Assembly (NCBI GenBank): GCA_958421655.1
Contig: CATZMG010000034.1
Coordinates: forward strand, 1 to 22,608
From: an uncultured Collinsella sp.
GTDB taxonomy: Bacteria; Actinomycetota; Coriobacteriia; Coriobacteriales; Coriobacteriaceae
Direction of reading: 5' to 3'
DNA: 22,608 bases
Shown here one piece after another: positions 15,086-22,599 of this stretch. Numbering within the stretch: position 1 is the stretch's first letter; each line of letters starts with the position of its first letter. The translations under genes were made by a program, and so were the position numbers. Under the pieces are notes generated by a model. It worked only from the letters and a program-made list of their open reading frames with translations. It did not search any database and had not been told where the DNA came from.

Positions 15086-16843
15086 CTAGTTGGGATAGGG
15101 GGAGAGGTCCCGCTCGTCTTCGGGAAGGTCTTGGGCGAGCCTGGGGTCTTGCCAGGCGAGCGTTCCGTCGATATCGAAGAAGCAAATATCGCCGCGCTTA
15201 TGGGCTGCGCTGGCGGCAGGGGAGGCCGAGGTGGTGGGCACAAATCCCGGCTCGAGGCCCATGATCTGGTCAAAATGCTCTTTAACGCGGGGAACGGAGA
15301 TGCCGATAATCACCTGGGCGGTCTTGCCCGTAATGATGAGGCCCTTGGCGCCCACCGCGACAAACGACGCGTTATCTGCAACGATGGAAGGGTCTGCGAC
15401 CTCGACGCGCAGGCGCGTGGCGCAGTTGGTTGCGCCCACGATATTGCCAACGCCACCTAAAAGCTGAATTACCCGCTCAGCGAGGACGTGATCTTGATCG
15501 GATCGACTATTGACCTCGTCATTGGGAGATTGCTCTTTGGCAAAGTCGCTTCCCGTTAAACAATCGATTGCCGCGCGATTGGCGACATGATTCTCGCGGC
15601 CCGGCGTCTTAAGGTCATAGACCAAGATGAGTGCTCGAAAACTAACAAAAAAGATGAGGCTAAAGGCAAGGCCGATACCGAGCGCCAAAAGATAGGCACC
15701 GGCATGCGTGCGCATGAGCGGAATAAAGTTGAAGGCTGCCATCTCCATGAGGCCGCCCGAGAAGATGCCGACGATGCCAAAGAGATTCATGGCTGTGGCA
15801 AGGCAAGACGATAAGACGGCGTAGAGCAAAAAGAGCCCGGGGTGGGTGAACATAAAGAGAAACTCGAGTGGCTCGGTAACGCCGCAAACCACCGAGGCGA
15901 TGATGGCGGGAGCAAGGATGACCCTGAGGCCGGCGCGGCGCTCGGGTTTTGCGGTGGAGTAGAACGCAGCTGCGATGGCAGGAAGGCCAAAAACTTTGAC
16001 CCAGCCGGTGGCGGTAAAACCGGCCCACGGCGCAAGCTCATTAAGGGGGCGCGTGCTATGGGAGAGGATGGGGAGCAAACTGCTCCACGTGGCGTAGATG
16101 CCGTCGTTAATGACCAGGTTGTCGTAGTAGATCGGCATGTAGAGCAGGTGGTGCAGGCCAAAGGGCTCGAGTGCTCGTTCTAAAAAGACAAAGATGCCCA
16201 CGCCAAAGGGACCGACGCCTGCAAGCGCGTGACGCAGCGTATCGGTTACATCGTATACGTAGGGCACGATGGCGGCCGAGATGGCGGCAAGGGCAAACAC
16301 GGCAAAAAAGCTGATGAGGTAGACCAGCGAGGAGCCCGAGAAGGTGCCGAGCCAATCGGGAATCTTGGCATCGTAGAAGCGGTCATGGATGGTGACGACG
16401 GTTGCCGATACCGCCAGCGGGCCGATGATGCCGGTGTCGAGCGTCTTGATGCCGTCGATGATGGTGATGCCGCTAGCGGAGGTCAAAGACGACGGGTACT
16501 TAAGTCCAAGATTGTCTCCGCTCAGCTTAATGATTTCGCTCAAAAAGAAGCAATAGGCAAAATAGGCCACGAGTGCCTCGAGGCAGCAACGTGCCGGTTG
16601 TTTTTGGGCAAGGCCGATGGGCAGCGCTACAGCAAAAAGGAGCGGAAGGCGCTTAAAGACCGTCCACGAGCCGCGCTGGATGATGGTCCAAAAAACGTAC
16701 CAAGGGGTTCCGTATACGGCGAGATCGCCGACGATGTCCGCAGTCGTTGCGAGAGCGGAGACGCCGACCATGAGGCCTGATATAGAAAACAGCATGGCGG
16801 GAGCGAACATTGCCCCGCCAAAGCGTTGGATTTTTTGCAGCAT
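15086..16843 (-). CDS. PTS EIICB, glucose/maltose (alpha-glucoside) family, fused to the start of a HAD phosphatase
   Basis: The membrane EIIC domain (about residues 1-415) resembles MalX/AglA, with ERALEPFGLHH and the substrate-loop motif GVTEPLEFLFMF. The EIIB domain (about 445-525) carries the phosphocysteine Cys474 in GATNCATRLRV. After a linker comes KRGDICFFDIDGTL, with the HAD nucleophile Asp557 and Asp559. The frame stops at TAG 15 kb into the window (codon 586), 29 codons after the nucleophile. PTS function should survive because EIIC and EIIB are whole. No EIIA or glycosidase gene is adjacent. GGAAGG precedes the ATG. A candidate operator lies just upstream. The substrate is inferred only to family level: glucose, maltose or an alpha-glucoside. 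Confidence 0.85.
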   Translation of the reverse strand: MLQKIQRFGGAMFAPAMLFSISGLMVGVSALATTADIVGDLAVYGTPWYVFWTIIQRGSWTVFKRLPLLFAVALPIGLAQKQPARCCLEALVAYFAYCFFLSEIIKLSGDNLGLKYPSSLTSASGITIIDGIKTLDTGIIGPLAVSATVVTIHDRFYDAKIPDWLGTFSGSSLVYLISFFAVFALAAISAAIVPYVYDVTDTLRHALAGVGPFGVGIFVFLERALEPFGLHHLLYMPIYYDNLVINDGIYATWSSLLPILSHSTRPLNELAPWAGFTATGWVKVFGLPAIAAAFYSTAKPERRAGLRVILAPAIIASVVCGVTEPLEFLFMFTHPGLFLLYAVLSSCLATAMNLFGIVGIFSGGLMEMAAFNFIPLMRTHAGAYLLALGIGLAFSLIFFVSFRALILVYDLKTPGRENHVANRAAIDCLTGSDFAKEQSPNDEVNSRSDQDHVLAERVIQLLGGVGNIVGATNCATRLRVEVADPSIVADNASFVAVGAKGLIITGKTAQVIIGISVPRVKEHFDQIMGLEPGFVPTTSASPAASAAHKRGDICFFDIDGTLAWQDPRLAQDLPEDERDLSPYPN

Positions 16844-16884
16844 GTTCTGCCTTCCGAATATCGAGGCGCGTTGCGCGTGGGGAA

Positions 16885-16896
16885 ACGTTTAAACAA
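16885..16896. promoter_or_regulatory. Candidate GntR operator at the PTS promoter
   Basis: The core GTTTAAAC (16887-16894) extends to GTTTAAACAA. It lies about 8-19 bases downstream of a minus-strand -10 box, TACAAT (16909-16904), and so would cover the transcription start of the PTS gene. The left half of the 12-bp palindrome is imperfect. Confidence 0.55.
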
Positions 16897-16968
16897 TGGA
16901 TTCATTGTAGAGGACCAGACGATTGTCGTACCGGCAGTTTTGAGCGAAACCGATTTGGGCATGACAGA

Positions 16969-16982
16969 AACCGTCAACGGTT
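16969..16982. promoter_or_regulatory. Inverted repeat in the PTS/GntR divergent region
   Basis: AACCGT and ACGGTT form a perfect 6-bp palindrome around CA, midway between the two divergent promoters. It differs from the GTTTAAAC sites and could serve a second regulator. Function is unknown. Confidence 0.3.
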
Positions 16983-17006
16983 AAATCCTGTCGCTTTACC
17001 GATATT

Positions 17007-17018
17007 CGGTTTAAACAA
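17007..17018. promoter_or_regulatory. Candidate GntR operator at its own promoter
   Basis: GTTTAAACAA (17009-17018) overlaps the -35 region of a promoter whose -10 is TATCGT (17032-17037), preceded by a TG dinucleotide as in extended -10 promoters. This suggests autoregulation of the GntR gene. Confidence 0.55.
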
Positions 17019-17072
17019 CTTTAAGAAATGCTATCGTGCCTAGCCGGAAATGAATAATGTAGAGGTGAAACA

Positions 17073-17792
17073 ATGCCAAAAGCGATATACGAAGGAATCT
17101 ACCGAGAAATACGCTCGCGCATCATTAATGGGACCTATGCGTTTCAGGAGATGCTGCCAACCGAAGCCGAGCTGACCGCGGAGTTCGGATGCACTCGCAA
17201 TACCGTCCGTCGCGCCTTGGGTATGCTGGCCGACGGGATGTTTGTGCAGCCCATACACGGCAAGGGCGTGCGCGTTATTTGGCTTAAGGGCGAAACCGAC
17301 ATGTTGGGCGCACTCGAAGAGGTTGAGTCGTTTGGCGAGTTTGCAAAGCGCAACAATGCCGTTGCATCTACGGACGTTAAGTCTTTCGAACATCTGGTTT
17401 GCACCGAGCAACTCTCTCGTCACCTGGGCTTTAAGGTGGGCGAGGAGTTGATTCGCGTAGTGCGTGTCCGAAGCCTCAACGGCAACGCGCGCCAAGTGGA
17501 CCATGGCTATTTTTTGGCGTCGATCGCCAAGGGCCTGACTCCCGAGATCGCGGCAGATTCTATTTACGGCTATCTGGAGCACAAGCGCGGTGTCAAAGTG
17601 ATGGCGAGCCGTCGTACGGTGAGTGTCGAGCTCGCCAACGATGAGGACTGCAGCTATCTTGACCTCGGCAAATACAACTGCGTTGCCGTCATGGAGAGTC
17701 AGTCGTACACCTCGGACGGCATCTTGTTTGAGGTGACGCACACTCGCACACACCCCGAGATCTTCCATTACCGTGTCAATTCCAAGCGATAG
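17073..17792 (+). CDS. GntR/HutC-family regulator, TreR-like
   Basis: A 239-residue transcription factor. Residues 1 to about 70 form a GntR winged helix (GIYREIRSRIINGTY, LPTEAELTAEFGCTRNTVRRAL, then the wing HGKGVRV). About 95-235 is a UTRA ligand-binding domain, with DHGYFLASIAKGLTPEI and SIYGYLEH. The layout matches B. subtilis TreR, whose operator is TTGTATATACAA, and similar palindromes occur around this gene. The effector is probably a sugar phosphate, perhaps made by the divergent PTS. The ATG follows GAGGTG with a seven-base gap. The gene sits between the PTS gene and the ABC operon, both with candidate operators. Confidence 0.85.
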   Translation: MPKAIYEGIYREIRSRIINGTYAFQEMLPTEAELTAEFGCTRNTVRRALGMLADGMFVQPIHGKGVRVIWLKGETDMLGALEEVESFGEFAKRNNAVASTDVKSFEHLVCTEQLSRHLGFKVGEELIRVVRVRSLNGNARQVDHGYFLASIAKGLTPEIAADSIYGYLEHKRGVKVMASRRTVSVELANDEDCSYLDLGKYNCVAVMESQSYTSDGILFEVTHTRTHPEIFHYRVNSKR

Positions 17793-17830
17793 CCGGCTAG
17801 CTCGCAGCCTGACGAGACTCATGGCCTCAA

Positions 17831-17885
17831 AGAGAAAACGCCCGGTCAAACCGACGGTACATCGGCTTGACCGGGCGTTTTCTCT
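17831..17885. terminator. Long bidirectional-type terminator after the GntR gene
   Basis: 17831-17849 pairs with 17867-17885 over 19 bp without a mismatch. The loop itself holds a small CCGA/TCGG hairpin. The outer stem is A-rich on the 5' side and T-rich on the 3' side, so a U-rich tract is produced inside the stem. It separates the GntR gene from the ABC operon, so the latter needs its own promoter. Confidence 0.82.
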
Positions 17886-17903
17886 GCATTCGATAACAAA
17901 TAA

Positions 17904-17915
17904 TTGTTTATACAA
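17904..17915. promoter_or_regulatory. Candidate GntR operator, distal site of the ABC operon
   Basis: TTGTTTATACAA differs at one base from the TreR operator TTGTATATACAA. It lies 64 bp upstream of a second site. A further 6-bp inverted repeat (AACTTG and CAAGTT, about 17916-17935) follows it. Confidence 0.6.
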
Positions 17916-17972
17916 AACTTGTCAAGTATCAAGTTGAAATTACCGTTCACCGAAGTTTTTCTACCGCTCTAG

Positions 17973-17990
17973 TAATACTTGTTCAAACAA
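17973..17990 (+). promoter_or_regulatory. -10 box and proximal operator of the ABC operon
   Basis: TAATAC (17973-17978) is the best -10 candidate. No good -35 was found at the right distance, so the promoter may need an activator or may differ. TTGTTCAAACAA (17979-17990), a near-perfect palindrome, follows it directly and would overlap the transcription start. That fits repression. Confidence 0.5.
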
Positions 17991-18024
17991 CTAGCCAAAT
18001 AGCGTATCGTTCAAATCAGCAAAA

Positions 18025-18075
18025 GGGGCAAAGTCCCCGAGCCAATCTCCGAAGGCGGCGGCAAAGGGTGCCGCC
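18025..18075 (+). promoter_or_regulatory. Two-hairpin leader of the substrate-binding-protein gene
   Basis: GGGG/CCCC (18025-18028 with 18035-18038) and GGCGGC/GCCGCC (18054-18059 with 18070-18075) are separated by a 15-base joiner. Both apical regions contain CAAAG. It could be a structured regulatory leader or simply an mRNA-stabilising 5' region. I cannot match it to a known riboswitch class. Confidence 0.4.
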
Positions 18076-18098
18076 ACGGTGTGAAAGGGTGGATTGTA

Positions 18099-19415
18099 AT
18101 GAAGAACGAAATGAGCAGAAGGCAGTTCCTGGGCTTTGCTGGTTCCGCGGCTGCAGTTCTTGGTCTGGGCCTCGTGGGTTGCGGTGGTTCTGCCGGCTCC
18201 GGCTCCTCTGCTTCTGGTGACGCTGCCGAGGTCTACTTCCTCCAATTCAAGCCCGAGGTCGACAAGGAGTGGAAGGAGATCGCCAAGGCCTATAAGAAGG
18301 AGAAGGGCGTCGAGGTCAAGATCGTGACCGCTGCCTCCAACACCTACGAGGAGAAGCTCAAGTCCGAGATGTCCAAGAGCTCCGCTCCGACCCTGTTCCA
18401 GGTCAACGGCCCCACCGGTCTTAAGAACTGGAAGGATTACTGCGCCGACCTGTCCGATACCAAGCTCCGCGGTGAGCTCATTGACGACTCCCTGGCTCTG
18501 CAGTCCGACGGCAAGGATGTGTGCATCGACTGGGTTCAGGAGAGCTTCGGCATCATCTACAACAAGCAGCTGCTCGAGAAGGCTGGCTACAAGGCCGAGG
18601 ACATCAACTCCTTCGACAAGCTGAAGGCTTGTGCCGACGACATCCAGGCCCGCAAGGACGAGCTTGGTGTCGAGGGTGCCTTCACTTCCGCCGGCATGGA
18701 CGACTCCTCCAGCTGGCGCTACACCACCCACCTTGCCAACATGCCGCTCTACTACGAGTTTGAGAAGGAGCACAACCAGGAGGACGACGAGATCAAGGGT
18801 GAGTTCCTCGACAACTACAAGCAGATCTTCGACCTGTACATCACCGACTCCACCTGCGATCCTTCGCAGCTTGCTTCCAAGACCGGCGACGACGCCACCA
18901 ACGAGTTCGCAACCGGCAAGGCCGTCTTCTACCAGAACGGCTCTTGGGCCTACTCTGACCTCGTCAAGGCCGGCATGACCGACGATCAGATTGGCATGAT
19001 GCCGATCTACATCGGTGTTGACGGCGAGGAGAACCAGGGCCTGTGCTCCGGCGGCGAGAACTACTGGTGCGTCAGTTCCCAGGCTTCCGAGGATGCCCAG
19101 AAGGCCACCGAGGACTTCATGTATTGGTGCGTCACCGCTGACACCCCGACCAGCATCATCGCCGACAAGATGGGTCTGACCGCTCCGTTCAAGAGCGCCA
19201 AGGAGACCACCAACGTCTTCTCGCAGCAGGCCGTTGCCATGGCCAAGGACGGCAAGAAGACCGTCGCTTGGGACTTCGTCTACATTCCCTCCGAGGAGTG
19301 GAAGAAGAACCTCAAGCAGGCTCTGATTGCCTACGCTGCCGATAACAGCAAGTGGGACGGCGTCAAGAACGCCTTCGTCGATGGCTGGAAGACCGAGAAG
19401 GCCGCTTCCGAGTAA
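18099..19415 (+). CDS. CUT1 sugar-binding lipoprotein with a Tat-type signal
   Basis: The extracellular solute-binding component of the sugar ABC transporter encoded next to it (438 aa). The N-terminus MKNEMSRRQFLG has twin arginines at 7-8 in an SRRxFL context, then a hydrophobic stretch and the lipobox LVGC with Cys28. A Ser/Gly/Ala-rich linker follows, so it should be exported folded by Tat and lipid-anchored. The mature part is typical of SBP family 1: FGIIYNKQLLEKAGYK, DDSSSWRYTTHLANMPLYY and a late GKAVFYQNGSWAYSDL. Starts at 18081 (GTG) or 18111 are possible, but 18099 has GGGTGG six bases upstream. C-ending codons suggest high expression. The substrate is not determinable; the context suggests an alpha-glucoside or other oligosaccharide. 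Confidence 0.9.
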   Translation: MKNEMSRRQFLGFAGSAAAVLGLGLVGCGGSAGSGSSASGDAAEVYFLQFKPEVDKEWKEIAKAYKKEKGVEVKIVTAASNTYEEKLKSEMSKSSAPTLFQVNGPTGLKNWKDYCADLSDTKLRGELIDDSLALQSDGKDVCIDWVQESFGIIYNKQLLEKAGYKAEDINSFDKLKACADDIQARKDELGVEGAFTSAGMDDSSSWRYTTHLANMPLYYEFEKEHNQEDDEIKGEFLDNYKQIFDLYITDSTCDPSQLASKTGDDATNEFATGKAVFYQNGSWAYSDLVKAGMTDDQIGMMPIYIGVDGEENQGLCSGGENYWCVSSQASEDAQKATEDFMYWCVTADTPTSIIADKMGLTAPFKSAKETTNVFSQQAVAMAKDGKKTVAWDFVYIPSEEWKKNLKQALIAYAADNSKWDGVKNAFVDGWKTEKAASE

Positions 19416-19446
19416 GCAGTTGCTGCCCAAGCTATCTGATTAGCGA

Positions 19447-19482
19447 CAGGGGGCGGGCAGACGTTGGTTTGCCCGCCCCCTG
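19447..19482 (+). promoter_or_regulatory. Intercistronic hairpin between binding protein and permease
   Basis: A perfect 13-bp stem (19447-19459 with 19470-19482), very GC-rich, has no T-tract. It ends 20 bases before the permease start. As in malE-malF, such a structure would protect the upstream message and lower downstream expression, giving excess binding protein. It is followed by CATATTGAAAGG. Confidence 0.8.
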
Positions 19483-19502
19483 CATATTGAAAGGACCCTT
19501 TT

Positions 19503-20357
19503 ATGGGCAAAGCACTCAAGCGCTGGTGGCCGCTCTTTATGCTGCCCACGTGCCTGGCGTTTATGATCGGGTTCGTGATCCCTTTTATCCAGGGCTTCTA
19601 TCTCTCGTTCTGCCAGTTTATTATCATTAGTAACGCGCACTTTGTCGGTATCGAGAACTACGTGCGCGCGCTGTCCGACCCGCAGTTCTCCACGTCGTTC
19701 TTCTTTACCGTGGCGTTTGCCTTCCTGTCGACGGTGCTCATCAACGTGATCGCCCTGGCCATTGCGCAGGCGCTCACCCGCAAGGCGCTCAAAGGCACCA
19801 ACATCTTCCGTACGATCTTCTTTATGCCTAACCTGATCGGCGGCATCGTGCTGGGCTACATTTGGCAGATTCTGATCAACTGCCTGCTCTCCAACGTGGG
19901 CGCCCAGCTCATCGCTCTTAACTCTGCTGCTGGCTTCTGGGGCCTTATCATCCTGACCCTGTGGCAGCAGGTCGGCTACATGATGATCATCTACATCGCT
20001 GGTCTGCAGTCCATTCCGTCCGACTACATCGAGGCCGCCAAGGTCGACGGCGCTACGGCATGGCAGACGTTTTGGAAGGTTAAGATCCCTAACCTGATGC
20101 CGACCATCACCATCTGCCTGTTCCTGTCCATCACCAACGGCTTTAAGCTGTTCGACCAGAACCTCGCCCTTACCGGCGGCGCCCCCGCGCACTCCACCGA
20201 GATGCTCGCCCTGAACATCTACAACACGTTCTATTCGCGTGCCGGTATCGCATGGCAGGGCATTGGTCAGGCCAAGGCGGTTATCTTCTGCATCCTGGTC
20301 GTGGCCATCTCCATGATTCAGCTTAGGGCCACGAGGTCCAAGGAGGTGCAGCAGTAA
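19503..20357 (+). CDS. Sugar ABC transporter permease 1 (MalF/LacF type)
   Basis: A 284-residue inner-membrane protein of the CUT1 permease family. It starts with a positively charged MGKALKRWW and a membrane helix, then an extracytoplasmic stretch, four or five further helices, and the cytoplasmic EAA loop YIEAAKVDGATAWQTFWKVKIP, which docks on the ATPase. GAAAGG lies ahead of the ATG. Its stop codon shares one base with the start of permease 2 (TAATG), indicating coupled translation and a heterodimeric channel. Confidence 0.93.
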   Translation: MGKALKRWWPLFMLPTCLAFMIGFVIPFIQGFYLSFCQFIIISNAHFVGIENYVRALSDPQFSTSFFFTVAFAFLSTVLINVIALAIAQALTRKALKGTNIFRTIFFMPNLIGGIVLGYIWQILINCLLSNVGAQLIALNSAAGFWGLIILTLWQQVGYMMIIYIAGLQSIPSDYIEAAKVDGATAWQTFWKVKIPNLMPTITICLFLSITNGFKLFDQNLALTGGAPAHSTEMLALNIYNTFYSRAGIAWQGIGQAKAVIFCILVVAISMIQLRATRSKEVQQ

Positions 20358-21196
20358 TGAAACGCGATAAGGTTATCAACCGCGCGCTCTCGATTTTCTT
20401 TACGATCCTGTCGCTCGCGTGGATCTACCCCGTGTTTATGATCGCGCTCAATTCCTTTAAGAAAGCGACCGCAATCAGCACCACCACGGCGTTCGATCTG
20501 CTCACGCCCGAGACGTTCAACGGCCTTGCAAACTACTTGCACGCTCTTAACGAGCAGGGCTTTGCCTCGGCATTTATGTGCTCGCTCATCATCACGGTCA
20601 CGTCGGTCGTGCTGATCTTGGTGTGCTGCTCCATGTGCGCTTGGTACGTGGTTCGTGTCAACAACAAGATCTCGAACTTCTTCTATTACCTGTTCGTGTT
20701 CTCGATGGTCGTGCCGTTCCAGATGCTCATGTTCACGCTGTCCAATTTGGCGGACCGCATCGGCTTCAACACGCCGTTCAACATCTGCTTTATCTACCTC
20801 GGCTTTGGCGCGGGCCTGGCGGTCTTTATGTTCGCCGGTTTTGTAAAGAACATCCCGCTCGAGATCGAGGAGGCGGCCATGATTGATGGCTGCAACCCGG
20901 TCCAGGTGTTCTTTAAGATCGTCCTTCCCATCATGAAGCCCACCTATCTTTCGGTCGGCATCCTCGAGACCATGTGGGTCTGGAACGACTATCTGCTGCC
21001 CTACCTTACGCTCGACTCCACCAAGTACAAGACCATTCCTATCTTGATCCAGTACTTCCGCGGCGGCTACGGCCACGTCGAGCTCGGCCCCATGATGGCC
21101 TGCATCATGATGGTCGTTATCCCCATCGTTATCATGTACATCCTCTGTCAGAAGTACATCATCGACGGTGTGGTGGCAGGTGCCGTCAAGGGCTGA
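20357..21196 (+). CDS. Sugar ABC transporter permease 2 (MalG/LacG type)
   Basis: A 279-residue second permease with a short N-terminus, a first helix at about 12-32, FNGLANYLHAL, and an EAA loop EIEEAAMIDGCNPVQVFFKIVLPIMKP. The C-terminal portion has WVWNDYLLP and ends IIDGVVAGAVKG, a typical MalG-type terminus. The start overlaps the end of permease 1 by one base. Confidence 0.93.
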   Translation: MKRDKVINRALSIFFTILSLAWIYPVFMIALNSFKKATAISTTTAFDLLTPETFNGLANYLHALNEQGFASAFMCSLIITVTSVVLILVCCSMCAWYVVRVNNKISNFFYYLFVFSMVVPFQMLMFTLSNLADRIGFNTPFNICFIYLGFGAGLAVFMFAGFVKNIPLEIEEAAMIDGCNPVQVFFKIVLPIMKPTYLSVGILETMWVWNDYLLPYLTLDSTKYKTIPILIQYFRGGYGHVELGPMMACIMMVVIPIVIMYILCQKYIIDGVVAGAVKG

Positions 21197-21220
21197 TGCC
21201 GTAACTGTTTTGCAAGTTTC

Positions 21221-21247
21221 TGCGGCGCCCCTCAGCGCGGCGCCGCA
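21221..21247 (+). promoter_or_regulatory. Intercistronic hairpin before the ATPase gene
   Basis: A perfect 9-bp GC stem (21221-21229 with 21239-21247) with no T-tract ends 17 bases before the ATG. It is followed by CATATCGAAAGG, nearly the same bases that follow the hairpin at 19447. It probably tunes message stability and ATPase level. Confidence 0.7.
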
Positions 21248-21264
21248 TATCGAAAGGTAGAGAC

Positions 21265-22464
21265 ATGGCCGAGATCGTTCTCAAACATGTTCAGAAGGTG
21301 TATCCCAACAACGAGTCAAAAAAGAAGGGCTTCTTTGGCAAAAAGAAGAAGACCGAGGAGAAGAAGCACAACCTCAAGGTTACCGAGGACGGTGTGCTCG
21401 CTGTAGAGGACTTCAACCTCACCGTTCACGACCAGGAGTTCGTCGTCCTCGTTGGCCCCTCTGGCTGCGGTAAGTCCACGACGATGCGCATGGTCGCCGG
21501 CCTGGAGGACATTACCTCGGGCGATGTGCTCATCGACGGCAAGCGTGTCAACGACGTGGCGCCCAAGGACCGCGACATCGCCATGGTGTTCCAGAGCTAT
21601 GCTCTGTACCCCAATATGACGGTGTACGAGAACATGGCGTTTACGCTTGAGCTCAAGAAGGTCCCCAAGGACGAGATCGACCGTAAGGTTCGCTCTGCTG
21701 CCGAGATCCTGGGCATTACCGAGTACCTCGACCGTAAGCCCAAGGCGCTCTCCGGCGGCCAGCGCCAGCGTGTCGCTATCGGCCGCGCCATCGTGCGTGA
21801 CCCCAAGGTCTTCCTGATGGACGAGCCGCTGTCCAACCTGGACGCCAAGCTTCGTAACCAGATGCGTGCCGAGCTCATTAAGCTGCGCCACGAGATCAAG
21901 GGCACGTTCATTTATGTTACTCACGACCAGACCGAGGCTATGACCCTCGGTGACCGTATCGTGGTCATGAAGGACGGCGTTGTCCAGCAGATCGCCACGC
22001 CGCAGGAGGTCTTCAACCATCCCGCGAACATCTTCGTCGCCGGCTTCATCGGCGTGCCGCAGATGAACTTCTTCGATGCCCAGCTGGTGCGCTCGGGCAA
22101 CGGCTTTACCGTCAAGACCGAGGATATGAACGTGGCGCTCGCCCCCGAGACTTGCGCTCAGCTTGCCCTCAACTGGGACGGCGGCGACGTGAAGGAGATT
22201 ACGGCCGGCGTGCGTCCCGAGCAGATCCTGCTTGCCGACAAGGGCGAGGAGGGCGCGCTCCAGGGTACCGTCGAGGTGACCGAGCTCATGGGCTCGACCG
22301 AGCATGTCCACGTGACCGCTCCCGACGGCCAGTTTGTCCTGATTATCCCCGTCGTCGACCTCGAGGCCAAGGGCGCGCTCAAGGCTGGCGACACCATCTG
22401 GTTCAAGTTCGAGAAGAACGCGACCCACCTCTTCGATAAGGTCTCTGGCAAGAACCTTATCTAG
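21265..22464 (+). CDS. Sugar ABC transporter ATPase (MsmX/UgpC/MalK type) with a Lys-rich insertion
   Basis: The cytoplasmic energising subunit (399 aa), probably for the two permeases upstream. Walker A is GPSGCGKSTT with Lys70, the signature LSGGQRQ starts at residue 162, Walker B is FLMDEP with Asp186 and Glu187, and the switch His220 lies in VTHDQTEAM. A C-terminal MalK-type OB-fold domain follows (about 245-395), including AGVRPEQILL. Residues about 15-38, between the first strand and the ATP site, are a Lys/Glu-rich insertion (SKKKGFFGKKKKTEEKK) absent from E. coli MalK. Similar insertions exist in some gut-bacterial MsmX proteins, which often serve several transporters. It is the last gene of the operon and is followed by a terminator. 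Confidence 0.94.
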   Translation: MAEIVLKHVQKVYPNNESKKKGFFGKKKKTEEKKHNLKVTEDGVLAVEDFNLTVHDQEFVVLVGPSGCGKSTTMRMVAGLEDITSGDVLIDGKRVNDVAPKDRDIAMVFQSYALYPNMTVYENMAFTLELKKVPKDEIDRKVRSAAEILGITEYLDRKPKALSGGQRQRVAIGRAIVRDPKVFLMDEPLSNLDAKLRNQMRAELIKLRHEIKGTFIYVTHDQTEAMTLGDRIVVMKDGVVQQIATPQEVFNHPANIFVAGFIGVPQMNFFDAQLVRSGNGFTVKTEDMNVALAPETCAQLALNWDGGDVKEITAGVRPEQILLADKGEEGALQGTVEVTELMGSTEHVHVTAPDGQFVLIIPVVDLEAKGALKAGDTIWFKFEKNATHLFDKVSGKNLI

Positions 22465-22560
22465 GCCCGGTGCATCCAGGCCCTCCCTTTGGGCGACTGC
22501 GGTATTGCCATCCTTTTGCCGCGGTCACATATAAGGCTCCCCTCCCGTCCACTGTGAACC
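22465..22560. other. Short non-coding stretch after the ATPase gene
   Basis: No gene is seen. A weak 8-bp pairing with one wobble (GACTGCGG with CCGCGGTC, about 22495-22527) is present, without a T-tract. Confidence 0.4.
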
Positions 22561-22599
22561 GCCTCCCATTTCTTGGACATGAGAAATGGGAGGCTTTTT
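22561..22599 (+). terminator. Terminator of the ABC operon
   Basis: A perfect 13-bp stem (22561-22573 with 22582-22594), an eight-base loop and five T form a strong intrinsic terminator about 100 bases after the ATPase stop. Confidence 0.92.

Noticed and set aside
15086..15088. Frameshift, or a recoded selenocysteine or pyrrolysine codon, in the PTS-HAD frame
   Set aside because: Both sides are in the same frame, so no shift is needed. The codon is TAG, not TGA. No recoding element or pyl gene is visible.
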